Translations under genes and position numbers: made by a program
Notes under the pieces: generated by a model
The model's input: only the letters and a program-made list of their open reading frames with translations
Told to the model about the DNA's origin: nothing
Database searches by the model: none
In this document: positions 11,581 through 23,444 of the stretch, piece after piece
Numbering within the stretch: position 1 is the stretch's first letter
Layout: each line of letters begins with the position of its first letter
Source of the DNA: Galerina marginata
Taxonomy: Eukaryota > Basidiomycota > Agaricomycetes > Agaricales > Galerinaceae
Assembly (NCBI GenBank): GCA_023014335.1
Contig: JAECYW010000029.1
Location: 496,001 to 560,000 of the forward strand
Direction of reading: 5' to 3'
DNA: 64,000 nt

Positions 11581-14500
11581 CTATTCCTCGACCAAGTCTT
11601 GATGATTGCAATGAAGGTCCAGTTTGGCGACCAAAGTGATCCATGAAGGGCGGCTCATTTCACGATCCAGTTTGAGCTGGACGCAATGTGCGAGGCTGGG
11701 AAATACCGCGCGCAGACGCTCCTGTATGTCGATGAGCTTTCTTCTAGCCTCGATTCCTTCTTTGTGTCGTCCGGCAGCACAATGAAGAATGCCTTGCGAG
11801 AGTAGGATCCATGCAAATTTTGGATGCAGACCGTTGCATGCCTGTGCACGTTGTTCGTAGTAAGCGCCAGCCTCAGATATTAGGTCCAGCGCTCGAGAAA
11901 GGTTGTCATTGGCGGCGAGACGCAAGGAAAGGTTGTGGAGGGTATCCATATGGATTGAGTGGATATCTTGCCAGGGAAATATTTGATTTGTTGATTTGAC
12001 CTTCATGATTTCGTCTAGGCTTTCTTGGGCAAGACACATTGCCTCGACCTCGTTTCCGATATCGGCGCGAGCCTCAGACAGAGATCGAAGACACTCTGAG
12101 AGATTTACGAGATGATCCAATCGGTCGGGTAGGCCCTCCGCTGTAATGATACCGGTACGACATAAGTTAATAGCTTCTTGTAAGCCATTAATCGCCACTT
12201 CAGCCTCATCGGTGAATTGCTGTACTATAAACGCGACTTGCAGGCACCAGACAAGGGCAGAGGTATCTTCAAGTTCGGTCCCACGAATGACTGAAACTGC
12301 ATCTTGACTGGCGGTAAAGGCATCGGAATACCGTCCAACATCAAAAAGAGATTCAGCACGATTAGCAATCATCAATGCCAGTAATCCGACAATGTCAGGG
12401 TGTGAAGATAATTTCTTCCCAATATCAATAGCTTCTTTCAAAGGGGCCAAGGCCATCTCTGGATATCCCTGGGCGAGAAGCACAAAGGCCATTTGCTGAA
12501 GACATTGCATATGCATTTCCACGGCAGATGGTGTGTCTGCTGGAACATTCTCATACCAATCCAGCGCTCCTTGAATGGCGACACTAGCTTCTGTGAGTCG
12601 ATCGAACCTGGCCAAATTGCGAGAATAAATGTAGGTGGCATAAAGGAGGGTCCGTTCTCTCTCTTCCGGAAATATTTTGATCAACTCGTTTGAATGACGA
12701 ATTAAAATTTGTCCCCATTCGACAGATTCTGTCTCATTGTCTGAGAACTGGGAAATTTGTATTTGCAGGTGTATAAACGCAACATAGTCCGAGAGGATGC
12801 GAGGGTTGTCTTGAATAACAGACTGGTAAAGGTCAAATGCTTCATGACCTGCATGAAATGCTTGTTTGTATTCATTGGCATGGAAGAGGAGATCAGCAAG
12901 AAAATATAGGCAGTCAGCCAGATATGTCTTGTACTGGCCAGGGTTTTGGAAGGCCAATGTACGGTATTGCATGATAGATGTTTGAGCTTCGCAAATTGCT
13001 TTTGGATATTTTCCGGAACGCTGGAGATCATATGCTAGGTCATAATGAGCACGAGCCTCGAGCGGAGAGGGAGATTTATGAATAGATTGATAAATGTTGA
13101 CTACTTCCCTGCGGGAAATGGCTGCTTCATCATGACGTTCCAAGGAGAAAAGGGCCTCCGAAACCTTATTCAGCGCTCTTGCAAAGCGGAGCCGATCTTT
13201 GGTTTCTTCCTGGACCAAATATGTCACTTCTTTCCATACCAGGAGAGCATTGTCATATTGCCCAATGTCTTCCAAAAGAGCGGCATTTTTCCAAAGTGCA
13301 TCGCACAGCTCCGTCACGTATTGTTGCCTATCCTTTTCGAAATATTTCCTAAAAATGGCCACCGATTCTTGGGACATTGGAAGCGCGTCAGTAGGCGGCA
13401 GAAAATCACGAAAATCTGGTAGCAAAATTTGGTAGAGTGCACGCGCCCGGACCAAATCCAGGCGATCATGGTGGAATGGAACAAGAAAGTCTAAAATTTC
13501 TAGCGCCCTCTGTTGCGTCAGGAAAGCCTCTGCAAACCGCCCGACTTTTTGAAGACTAGCTGAGAACTGTTGCAAAGCTTCACCGTAATCATATACTGCC
13601 GAACTGGGCGAAAGCTGATGCAGGACTTGAGCATAATGGTGCACCGCAGAACTGGAAGAATTGTCCAAAACCTCGACCGACTTTCCGGCTATCTGCAATG
13701 TGTCATTGGTGAAATTGCTGCCTGCAACGATATTGTCAAAAAAACGGACGGCCTCTTCGGCTTCTTGCAGTGGTTCAAGGGAATCTCTTTCAAATGAAGT
13801 CATTGAAGCAGATATCGACAACGCATTAGGCAATAGGAGCTTTACATCCAAGGATGTAGATGGGATTTGCAGAGACCGACCAATAGCAATGGCTTCACGG
13901 ATCGAAGAAAGAGCATCATTATCATCGATTCCCCAATGGGCATTAGCCAGGTTAAAGAGAGTTAGGGCAAGATAGGGCAAATATGTGGTTGGGTGATTGG
14001 TAACCAGGGTCCGATAGAGCTTTGCAGCCCATGCACCGATGGGAGCCGACTCATGACACATGTCTAGGTGGATCAGGTCGGATGCGAGGTTTCTCAAAGC
14101 TCTTGCACCAACTTGCACAGACAGGGAAGTGGAGTCCCCTCGGAGGATGGTCTGGATTTTCAGGGCTTGCACAATGACATCTTGCCGCAGGATAAATCGA
14201 TCATTCTCAACAAACAGAATTGTTGGAGATGCCCAAAACGGAAGCAGGTGGTCTCCTATTAGCTCTTCAACGGGATATGATGCAGTCGAGGATAGCTTCT
14301 CCATAAGTTCATTGATCGCATTGATTTGAAGGCAAAGATAGGCGTTGGAAATAATTTCAGAAGACATTTGAATTTCAGGAGGTAATTTTGACAGCGTTGC
14401 CGAGCTGCTTCCAATGAAACTAATGATGCGTTCATCAGAAACCGTACTCGGGATCCCATTCCGAATTATGTTGGAAGCTTGAGTCCTGGTATCGCTTGAG

Positions 14501-15120
14501 ATGACCAGTCGTTTCTCAATTCTCATCATAGAAAACATCTATAGCAGAAGGTCAGGACGATCTGAATAAAAGTCAAATTTTAAGGATGCACCATAAATTG
14601 AGTATAGCACCGATTAACCCGATTCATGAGTTCCTTGATCTCCGATTGGACCTTGTTACGGTTCTTCCATGCGCCAAATGCGGCCTTGAATTTGTCGAAT
14701 TTCTTCCTTGTAGTTACAGGCCTAATTCCAGAGCATTTATCGTAGACAGACTCCATGTCCCTGGCATCATTTTGTCATCGAAAGTACCGTCATATTTTGG
14801 CTAATCCTTTACCTGATCAATTCGGACAGGGCGACTTTCATGTCATTTGCGCTGCTCAGAATCTCCTCTTGTTCGTCGCAGAATCGCTTAAGCTGATCCA
14901 GAGTTTGGCGGACCTGGGTGGCCAGTATTTCAGCATTGCGAATGTTCTCGGCGGGCTGCGCCACGTAGAGGATCGGTCAATTTAGATAAATTGCTATTGA
15001 TACAAACTTAGAGAGGCAGACCTTGGAGAAAGACTGTTCAAGCTTCTGGAGTATTTCACCGAGATCCTTCACAGCCGTAGCCAGAGTGACCGTGGCTAGA
15101 GTGATGGATAAAGGATCCAT
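11581..15120 (-). CDS. TPR-repeat protein with fungal STAND N-terminal domain, four exons
   Basis: Modelled exons are 15120-15022, 14955-14813, 14760-14592 and 14538-11581, giving about 1122 residues. Phases agree at all three junctions. The first donor is GTCTGC, weaker than the other two (GTAAAG, GTGCAT). Residues 1-140 form the helical N-terminal domain of fungal STAND proteins: MDPLSITLATVTLATAVKDL, later LKRFCDEQEEIL, and near the end VNRCYTQFM. The large last exon is helical tetratricopeptide-like repeats from about residue 300, for example ALNKVSEALFSLERHDEAA and AHYDLAYDLQRSGKYPKAI. No P-loop (GxxxxGKS/T) is visible between the two parts, so the NB-ARC/NACHT domain of classical STAND proteins seems absent. 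Likely a cytosolic scaffold; its partner is unknown. A paralogue starts at 88. Confidence 0.88.
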
Positions 15121-15383
15121 TGGTCAAAGGTTGAGGAAGAGGACGTCGGCGCTTGATTTACGAAGTACAGCGCGCAAGCCCTATTGCACAGCCCATGCAA
15201 TTATCGTAACCTCCGACCTTTCCGCGTGTGTGGTTAATTTTGTCGTATCTGTACTTGGATCTGAACGCATTCCTTGAGGTGCCGAGACGGCTATGTAAAT
15301 TTATCGCAGATGCTTCCCACCAGATATTAGTATCACAGCTTTCTTGCGGAAACGAACACCTGAGCTCGGGATTAACGCGTTGA

Positions 15384-15749
15384 ATGCTTCTTCTGTTTCA
15401 ACTTGGGGAAGGTGTAAGAACTAAATATGTGGGTAATGGTCCTACTCAAGGACGACGATGGGCATCGGCTCAAAAAACGAATTTCCTTGCTGCGGCCGAC
15501 AATGCCACCACGTCGGAGATTGCTCCACTGTCAAATTTGGACCTGCAGCTGCTATTGAATCTTCGTAGACATCCAACTCTCGTTTTCACTGTACATGCTG
15601 CAATTTGGCGGTCCTTTCGGATCTCCCCGCATGGGAATCGCATGGGAATGACGAGTAAGGCATTCTTGTTATTCGGGCTCGTTCATATCCAGGTTACAAG
15701 TATTACAGGCACCTGCGAGAATCGTACGACCGCTTTTTGGGTCCTGTAG
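15384..15749 (+). other. Candidate short open frame, second copy
   Basis: Counterpart of 430-765. The peptide core from EIAPLSNLDLQLLLNL to CENRTTAFWVL is retained with net frame-preserving indels. The two 5' ends differ, so the start codon is uncertain. No family is recognised. Confidence 0.3.
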
Positions 15750-16960
15750 AGGATCGAGGAAGAATTTTACATGGGGAAACGGTGAGGGTGGGCGAGGAAA
15801 AAAAGAATTGATACATTACCTTGCGAAACTTAGTACAGGGATGTTTATTTTGGCAGACGAATAATCCCAGCTTCGGCGCTATAGAAGGCGAATGGACCAC
15901 AGAGTACAGGTCGATCATTTCCAGTACGGTGAGGAATAAGTGTTAGCCTTACAAGTAGTGTTTAACATAGAGTACGTACCTGTGTTTGGAGAAGTCAGGA
16001 GCGACCCACATAGTTGTTAGAGCTGTCCATTCAAATTTAGTGACTGACGAAAACGGACTTGGTGGAGGTGGGCCTCGTCGTATGAGCTCTCAGTCTGCGT
16101 GAATGGGAACGACCTTGAGAAAAAGATAAGTACTGCTTGCGTGAAATGGAAAATGACGCACGCATCATGGAAGGGAAGAGGCAGCGGCAGTGGATATTCG
16201 AGGGGTTCGTCTCGCAAATTCGAGGGAGCGATTCGATGGATAAACGACTATCGGAGGCGAAGCTGAAAAGATGACGAAAATCAGGTCAATGACACGCACA
16301 CTGAGGATCGGTATGCGTACCGGAGGAGAAGGGAAGCAGTGAGCGGCGAGCCTCATACTGAGTCATTTGATGTTATTTAGAGCGCAGTTTAGCAGCGCAA
16401 AGGCCTGGGAGAACTGTTGTCGAGAAACTGATCGCGCTCAATCCAGAGAGATAAGGGGCATACTACCTGGGCATGAGCTGTCGGTGTAGGTTTTTTCCCA
16501 ATTCTGATTTATTGCGCTTGATCGAGAGAGCGATTCGATAGCCCCAAACACGGTAAAGCTGGTGATTAAAAATCTCGAGAATTGAGCAAACTGTCACCAG
16601 AAATACGTACAAGAGGCAAGTCAACATCCCTCCACATGTTGGAATACAGCTGCCAGAAATGTCTGCCCAAAGAGAATACACGTTAACTTCAGGTGCAAAT
16701 GAGCGGTAGCAAGGCGACGTATGAGCGAGGAGGGAGGGAGAAGATCGCTCCGCCCGGCTATCTTTCACAGATACTTGGTTTTAAACATAGCCCAAAACAG
16801 TGTAGCAAGTATAAGTCGAAATGGGCTTTAATGGGGGTGTAATATACGAAAGAACATACCTCTGACAAATATCTGGACGCTTTTGTGCGTCCAACCGAGC
16901 GGGAATTGCCTCTGCCTTGAATGCGAGACTGGTGGACTTATGAAGCTAGGACACAGCAAG
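15750..16960 (-). other. Unrecognised stretch with splice-like exons on the minus strand
   Basis: Counterpart of 766-1890. Exon-like pieces on the minus strand, from high to low coordinates, read AFKAEAIPARLDAQKRPD followed by GTATGTTC near 16860, then HQLYRVWGYRIALSIKRNK and NLHRQLMP followed by GTAGTATG near 16467, and TMWVAPDFSKH followed by GTACGTAC near 15980. The pieces look like protein, but I could not chain them into one open frame. In copy 1 the first piece contains a stop. Confidence 0.3.
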
Positions 16961-17185
16961 GACTAATTATAAGTTGACATACAGCGCCCATCGACATCGC
17001 CATCAGTCCCGCTGGCCTGGGATCATGTAGACGAAGAATCACAAAAAGGCCGTCGTCCGAATCGGCGAATGTGAACCAGTATCATGGAAAGCAAAGACAT
17101 GTCGTGTGGAGAAACCGTGCATTATTGGTTTTGGAGTTGAGAAAATCGGACGGAAACGGGAAAGCACAGCCACTGATGTAATAAC

Positions 17186-19110
17186 CTAATCTGCTTGATT
17201 ATCGGTGGATAAACCTGCCTTAAACCTGCCCTTCCTTGCAAGCATCGCGTTCACCATCATACCTGCTCAACTTGAATAACGCCTGTGTTACTCTCCATTC
17301 AGCGCGCATATTGGGAACTATCACCCCCAGACCTAACATAGCTACGAAGGTGCTCTTTCCAATTTTTACTCGATTTCAAAATTCGTCCTCGCTAGTGCTG
17401 GCTCTAAGTGGTAGAGTAGAGTCTGTGCGCGTGAAGTGCTACATTGTCTCTAGCTCTGCCCCGTCACTTGTTCTTGTTCTTGCTCTTTCAGCAACTCTAT
17501 CGATCTCATGCACTTTCCGCCTTTCTAGCTCCCACAGTCATCGCCAACCGCCTCTACCCGAGCTAGCGTTCATGGATCATCACTGATGTATTAAAAGCGA
17601 AGTAGGAGGGTGTCTATACCTAGCTTCCTTGACGATATTAATGTTCAGGTGCGTAAGCCAAGCCTTATTTTCGAAACACAGACCTGAACGGTCCTCGCCC
17701 CGTAGCACCTCGTCCATTCCCCAATTTCGACGTCAATTCCCATTCAAGCCGCCACCATTATTTCCCGTCATCGGCCGTAACCCATAACCCATCATTTGGC
17801 TCAGACTCAGAGGAAAGTACCACCCCCGGCACAAATCTATCATAAACCGTGCTTGCATCTTGTATCTCACATTACCCTTTCCTCCCTTCCGAGTCCGTTC
17901 GGTTCTTGCTCCGTTTCATTCATTGTCGATCAAGCTTCTATGCTATTTCCCTTGCTTCTACTCGCCCTCTTCTGTTTCTGTTTCTGTTTCCGTTTCTGAC
18001 ATTCAGAATACCCCATTTGCACGATCCAGCGCTTGTACCAAACCGAACCGTTCTCTCAGGGCTTCTGTCTCTCCGTTTTCTTTTTAGTTCTGGCGTAAAA
18101 ATTAACACCGTTTTTTGGCACCTCCCCGGCATTCTCACTTTCTGTCTTGGTTTTACGATGTGCGGAAGTGCGATGCCGATGCATTTTTCCCTCGTCGTTC
18201 TTTACTCGAGAACTTTGTTTTCCCTTCATTCTTCATTCACGCTCCTTGCTCAATTGAATGAGAAAAGACGGAGATCAGTCAGAGAGGGGACGTCAAATTC
18301 GGGCTTACAGTACTCTTCGCCCTCCTTTTGACTTCTTTGTAAGTATATCTATACAGGCGCTAGTCCGGCGAAGAGTTCGCAATATCTCTAGAAATTTGTT
18401 CGCTCCTCTCCCCTCATCATCGTTTCCGTTCTTACTCTCATTCTTATTTTCGTTCTTTTCTTTCATTTTATTCAGTTAGTCTCCGAACGACGCCCGTGTC
18501 CTTCCTTCTTTCCGAAGGTCTTCTCCTCTCTGATTGATTTCGAAGTCGTAGCCATGATCCCCCTCAACGCGGACAGGATATACTTATGCCATTGGTCTCA
18601 TAATGTTTCTACCTATCCACTCCTGCGTGTCACACAAGATACACTGGGGACATTGATACTTTTACCTGATCGGACTCTCACTAGGCCTTTCTTTTCGGCT
18701 TGGGTTGTTGATTATGAACTATTGACCTCATAAGCTCCAGCCCAAGCCTGCCACCAGTTGGTGTATGTGCTTTAGTGAAGTCCGTCAATGCACCTAAAAG
18801 ATTGACCTAGGTCCCACTATCAGTCTCGGTCATGCTACTATTTCTCTCTTCCCCGTTACTTTCATTCTCGTTCATTATTCTCTTACCACATGCTCCTCAA
18901 CTTCTCATTCTCTTACTAATTTTACATAAATTGGATGTGCACTGTCTGCGTTTATTAACATTTCCTAATCATGAACGGGGCTTAGCCACTCCTTTCCTTT
19001 CCTCTAAAACTCTTTCTAAAAGCCAAGAAAATCCTACGGCAACAAAACAAGGTTAAAAATTGCTTGAAGGTCGAAGCTCCCAACTCTTGTTCTTACTGAC
19101 CTTCCATGAA
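17186..19110. repeat. Module R, copy 2
   Basis: Near-identical to 2131-3890. Differences include a 12-nt insertion of TTTCTG-type units near 17980, an added 4 nt near 18343 and a TGA near 18330 that closes the plus-strand frame open in copy 1. The insertion near 18343 also breaks the minus-strand frame, so neither frame survives in all copies. Confidence 0.7.
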
Positions 19111-19162
19111 GCCACCGAGCTCGGTGCTTGAAAGCATATACAAAAACAGGGCAATGCGCCTG

Positions 19163-20019
19163 TTACCCTAAAAAAAAGTAATCAAGAAGGACCTCGGGAA
19201 AGTACAAACGCACATTTGCAATTATTTCTCTCAGATCACACTCTCCAGACAACTCTTCTTCCATGGGATTACCTGACCCGTCGAAGAAAGGAAGGAGTAT
19301 CAAAATAGGTTGAGATATCTCCTTGTCATTCACGATGTCTTCTATTTCTTCTTTAGACCGGCGTAGAGAGTCGTTATCAGTTGCATCGACGACGTATACG
19401 ATTCCCTGAAAGTTGCGGAGAATGAGGCGTATATCGTGGTGGACTGATTGTTCGGATTAAGAGTATGTAAATGTCAAAAACAAATTAATACAAGATATTG
19501 AGCTCCGCGACGTACACGAAAAACAGCCTCCTGGAATGATGGCGTCTACGAGTACGCCGTTGACGTGTAGTCGTACCTTGACTGCCAGTGTTCGATGTTC
19601 AACACCCAAAAAGCAAGTTGACTTGAAGGCTACACTCTTGATTTAAGTGTAAGAAAAAACACGCACCGGGAACAGGGACATCTTCCGGTTCAGAATAATA
19701 CCGGCCATGTTCGATCGTTCGACCCAATTTCTGTTGAAATCGTTAGAGCCAAAGGCGTAAATGCGAATGACTGACAACTTACAAGCATCTCGTCGCTGTC
19801 GAGTCCGTGAAAGACTATTTTAGGTGGACTCATTATACCTGTAGTAAACATAGCCGAAATGGTCAGTTCGAGACTCTGGGTCGAGGGTGAGGTCGATAAA
19901 ATTGGCCAAGTGGGCTCACCGGCGCGAATTAACAGATTAGCCAGCATTGTATTTGGCGACTTTGGTCGGTATGTCGACGTGGAAGGTTGTGGTTTACGAG
20001 TAAGGATGATCTGAGACAT
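19163..20019 (-). CDS. ARF-like protein lacking GTP-binding motifs (pseudo-GTPase), six exons
   Basis: Modelled exons are 20019-19920, 19838-19783, 19730-19667, 19629-19577, 19530-19518 (a 13-nt micro-exon, least certain) and 19443-19163, about 188 residues, close to ARF length. Phases agree throughout. The ARF relationship is clearest in HHDIRLILRNFQGIVYVVD, then DSLRRSKEEIEDI, matching the region after switch II and the hydrophobic strand of ARFs. The P-loop position reads GLDSDEM (residues 45-51) where ARFs have GLDNAGKT, so the Mg/phosphate lysine and threonine are gone. The WDxGGQ switch II is not visible, and LLPFFDGSGNP stands where NKQD is expected. There is no Gly2 for myristoylation. 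The gene could be a non-binding decoy or a decaying duplicate. An internal start at MLANLL is possible. Confidence 0.6.
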
Positions 20020-20350
20020 ATTAGGTTACGGAAGAGGTTAGAGGTCGCAAGAGGTATGGTGACATCACTTTCATCTCCGATTACTCGAGACTGTGTATGG
20101 GTGGTAACCATCCAGATTTTCACTCGTCATATTTAATTTAATTTCCTGTTGATTTCACGTACATAAAACACGCCAAAGTCCCTGACAAACACAAGATCCT
20201 TCGTAATCGTAAGGACATACCCGACCTCTCTGGAATGCTGCGCCTCCAAACGGCTCCAAGCGTTCAACATAAGGAACAACGCGTCTCACCAAACGAGACC
20301 GACGCTGATCGTGGTTGACACGAGCCATGCGGGTGCCTCAGGCAAACTCG

Positions 20351-21860
20351 AGGTTAAGTTCAGGCTGTAGCTTTACCTGGAAGTTGAATTTGAACTCGAG
20401 CTTGAACTCGAGATTGAGGACGAGCCGTGGAGACCAGTCGATATGCATGAGCACAATTCATCTGTAGAAACGCAAACAGAAAAATGGTATGAGCATGGAG
20501 ACGAAATAACAATGTTCAGCACGGGCTGTCTACGTACCAATTGAGTTCTTATCCTGGCTTGGGCCATCGCGAGCCCGGGTGCAAGCACGAGCAGAGTCAT
20601 GAGCATGAGCACGACCTATACCAGAAGGCCGGAGCGTAGGCGGAAAGCAGACGCCACAGGCCGCAGGCAGGGCGGGCAAGCCAGATGGGGGGCGGGGTCA
20701 ATCTAGGATTTCACCATCTAAAGAAAAACGAACCAGAAATCGCAATGAGCACAAGAGAGTTGACATTGCACATACCATTCGTCTGAGTTTCGCGTTTCCC
20801 TGTCCTACTCCGGCACGAGCACGAGCACGAGCGTCGATGGTCGAGATCCAACACCAGCGCCAGCACCAACACCAGCCTGGAGGCCGGGCGTCGACGGGAG
20901 GGAGGGCGGGAAAGAACGGAGAAAACTGCACCTGCTCCTCCAGCTCGCACTCGCACTCGCACTCACACCCACACCTCCAGCTCGCACCTGTACCTTCAGC
21001 TCGTACTCGTACTCGCACACGCACTTGCACCCGCGCTGGGGCCGAGCACAACAAGCAGCAGCAGCGCTGGCGCAGGGTAAGCATGAGATCGCGCGAGTAC
21101 GAGTAGTTGGCCGCATCCCGTATTCAGGCACTTACCCACCCAGGCGCGGGGGGGGGGGGAGCTCGCGGGCACTTGCTGGCCAGGCCAGGCGGGGCGGGGC
21201 AGGGCGGGGGCTAACGAAGTTTAGCTAGAGCACCACCGCCGGCGGCAGCGGGACCGCTGCCAGAGACGGGGTGGGGGCAGGGACGTTGGGGTGATTATGC
21301 ATATGCATATTCGTCGGGCTTGTTCTTGGTTCTGGTTGATGAGCATGCGCTCGTGATACGCCGATAGCCGTGTAACATTAACATTGACGATACCGCTCTA
21401 CCCCGTGCGGACTATAAGCTGGACAACGAGGCTGTTTGGAGTTGGAGTTGGGAGCTTGAATGGTTCGACTCTTGAGCTTGGCCTGGCGCGGATGCAAACG
21501 CGAGGAACGATGAACCACATGCTCGGAGGAGGAGGACGGGCATCTGCGGGAGAGAGAAAAAGATGTAGGCGAAAAAAAACCAAAAACACGGGCTGCAGCT
21601 CCAGCTCACACTCGTGCCCATGGCGAGGCTGAGCGTGAGGAGTAGCAGCACCACCGTCGGTGCTGGGAAAACAGCACGCGAAGAACGAGTTCTTAGTGGG
21701 GTGGGCCCGACGACTGGAGGAGCAGCAGGGGCAGCGCGGGCAGTCGGGGTGGAAGCAGGAGCGATGGCGGGAAGTATTGGTGGCTGCATCGGGGGGTGAC
21801 GTCCTTTGTGTATCTATTCCTTTTCTGCTCTTGATTCTGGTTGACGGAGCAGACGTGCGG
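20351..21860 (-). repeat. Array unit II, block A
   Basis: Minus-oriented intron cassettes lie near 20464 and 20716. The rest is a GC-rich simple-repeat patchwork, including the run of CGAGCACGAG near 20816 and CTCGCACTCGCACTCGCACT near 20945. A palindrome TATGCATATGCATA lies near 21297. The long arginine/serine/cysteine frames on both strands are products of the repeats. Confidence 0.55.
21191..21210 (+). other. Potential G-quadruplex
   Basis: Four G runs (4, 4, 3, 5) are separated by 1-2 nt. A run of ten or more G lies 30-40 nt upstream, near 21150-21160. Confidence 0.5.
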
Positions 21861-22825
21861 GAGGGGCGCCTTCGCAGTTCTAAGCCGGATTCCATATAGG
21901 GCGTTGGCCGTGGATACGAGTGTCCGTTCTGCTTCTGGCGGTCGGAGAACGGTATGGCTATGGGCCAGGAGAGGGACGGGGTTCAGCGCTCAACAAAACC
22001 GCACTGTCGTAGGTTTGAGGGAATGTGCTGCGCTTGACGAGGCCGATGTTAGGCGAGGGGTTGATAGGACAGACGAATTGATGAAGGCTGTAAAGAAGCG
22101 AGGGCGAGGGCGGGAGGGGACGGGGTGACTATTTGGAGCCAGATGCAAGCAACAGCTCGGCGGGGCAGGAAGAAGCGCAGCGGTTTGACCATGAAAGCGA
22201 TTGGCTTCGTGTAAGCTGGACTGAGTTCAACAGAGTTGCTGTCATTTCGATGCGCTGGGCACCGCATGCACTGCAGCGACGAATTCTCGCGGTGTAGCCG
22301 ATGCGATCCTAGAGAGCAGGTTATAGGTTGAAGGGAGACGTTAGCTGGCTGCTGAAGAATGAAATGAGCACCGATAACACGCCAGAAAGAACGACGAACC
22401 ACGTATCGTTCGCGACGTGGTCAAACCGGTCTTCGACGCGTCGACTCCCAATGGAGGTCGTGCTGCCTCGTTCTTATCTTCCCTCTCGTTCGCTTCCTCG
22501 TCCTCTCCTTCGAAGCTGGTAGTAGGAGCCAGCACGACTCCAGCCAACCGACGAATGCGAGCCGAAGCATTGACGGCGCATTCAGCGCGTCTAAACCGCC
22601 CCAAGTTCCATAGGCGCGAGCTCGAGTTGAAGTAGAGGGTAAAAAGGCAAATCTGGATGTCTGAGCCATCGTCTCAAGCGGGAAATGGGCAGGGAGGACG
22701 CGTTTGTTTTGTGGAGAGTTGTGCGGTTGAGAAAATCAGAATGGCGGCGCTGATGGTGGGCACAGCCACTGACGGCACTGGCACATCAAATGTCGCAATC
22801 TAATCTGATGATTATTCGAACTGCG
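21861..22825. repeat. Array unit II, block B
   Basis: The 48-nt minus-strand intron is at 22399-22352 (GTTCGTCG to TTCTTCAG). Upstream, the minus strand reads VVLAPTTSFEGEDEEA in a frame open from 22604. The box is CAGCGCGTCTAAA at 22583-22595, GGTAAAAAGGC lies near 22638 (the TATA position of unit I), and the ACAGCCACTG box near 22762. Joining the two exons at the intron meets a stop at once. Confidence 0.6.
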
Positions 22826-23392
22826 CTCACTTGCTTGTGGAGGATAATGTCTCAACGTTCAACTCTCCTTTCCCCCTCACTCATCCTTACGGAGGTCCAC
22901 CTCAGTGCATCATTTCCCGTCCGTATTCGTAGCTCCTCACGATGGTTTCTTCAAACTTCAAGTTCTTTGCTTTGGCTCAAGCCTCCGGATCCTCTGGAAC
23001 CAGGAACCGGTGGTTTCGAAATTCGCGAGGTTTGGATTGAAACGGCTCTTGCTATGTGTTCTGGCAACGTTTACTTCCTCTGATCCCGGTACCCCCAGTA
23101 CCAGTACATTCTTTATTTTTGTCTCACCAACCGCGTTCTTGACAGGTCATCGTTCGAGGTTGTCAATCGATCTACCCCACCTCCGTCGGCTCTGGGTACT
23201 TTGTCTCAATCTTCGGATCCTCACCAGAATCTTCGACTCCTTTGAAGTCCTTTCGGGCTTGCAGTTCATTCCTCTCATGCGTCTTATGCGCTTAACTTTA
23301 CCCCCTACGCCCACATTCATAACCTTCCTCCACTCACTTGGGAGGCTCAGTGTTCAAATCGGATTACACGACGGGGACAATCCAACTTCTCC

Positions 23393-23444
23393 AAAATCAT
23401 CCCGTCGAATTAGGCTGTTGTGCCTGTAGCGATGGCATGATTTT
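23393..23444. other. H1 hairpin, unit II
   Basis: Arms AAAATCAT and ATGATTTT pair fully, followed by one mismatch and two C-G pairs. The inner stem is AGGC/GCCT around TGTTGT. Confidence 0.55.

Larger units (their letters stand above)
15033..20350. repeat. Copy 2 of the large tandem duplication
   Basis: Matches 1-5110 in order and orientation. It starts inside the first exon of the STAND/TPR gene, so the repeat period is about 15.0 kb and the duplicated block contains the 5' end of a TPR gene. This copy keeps the ARF-like gene open, whereas copy 1 has a stop in it. Confidence 0.9.
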
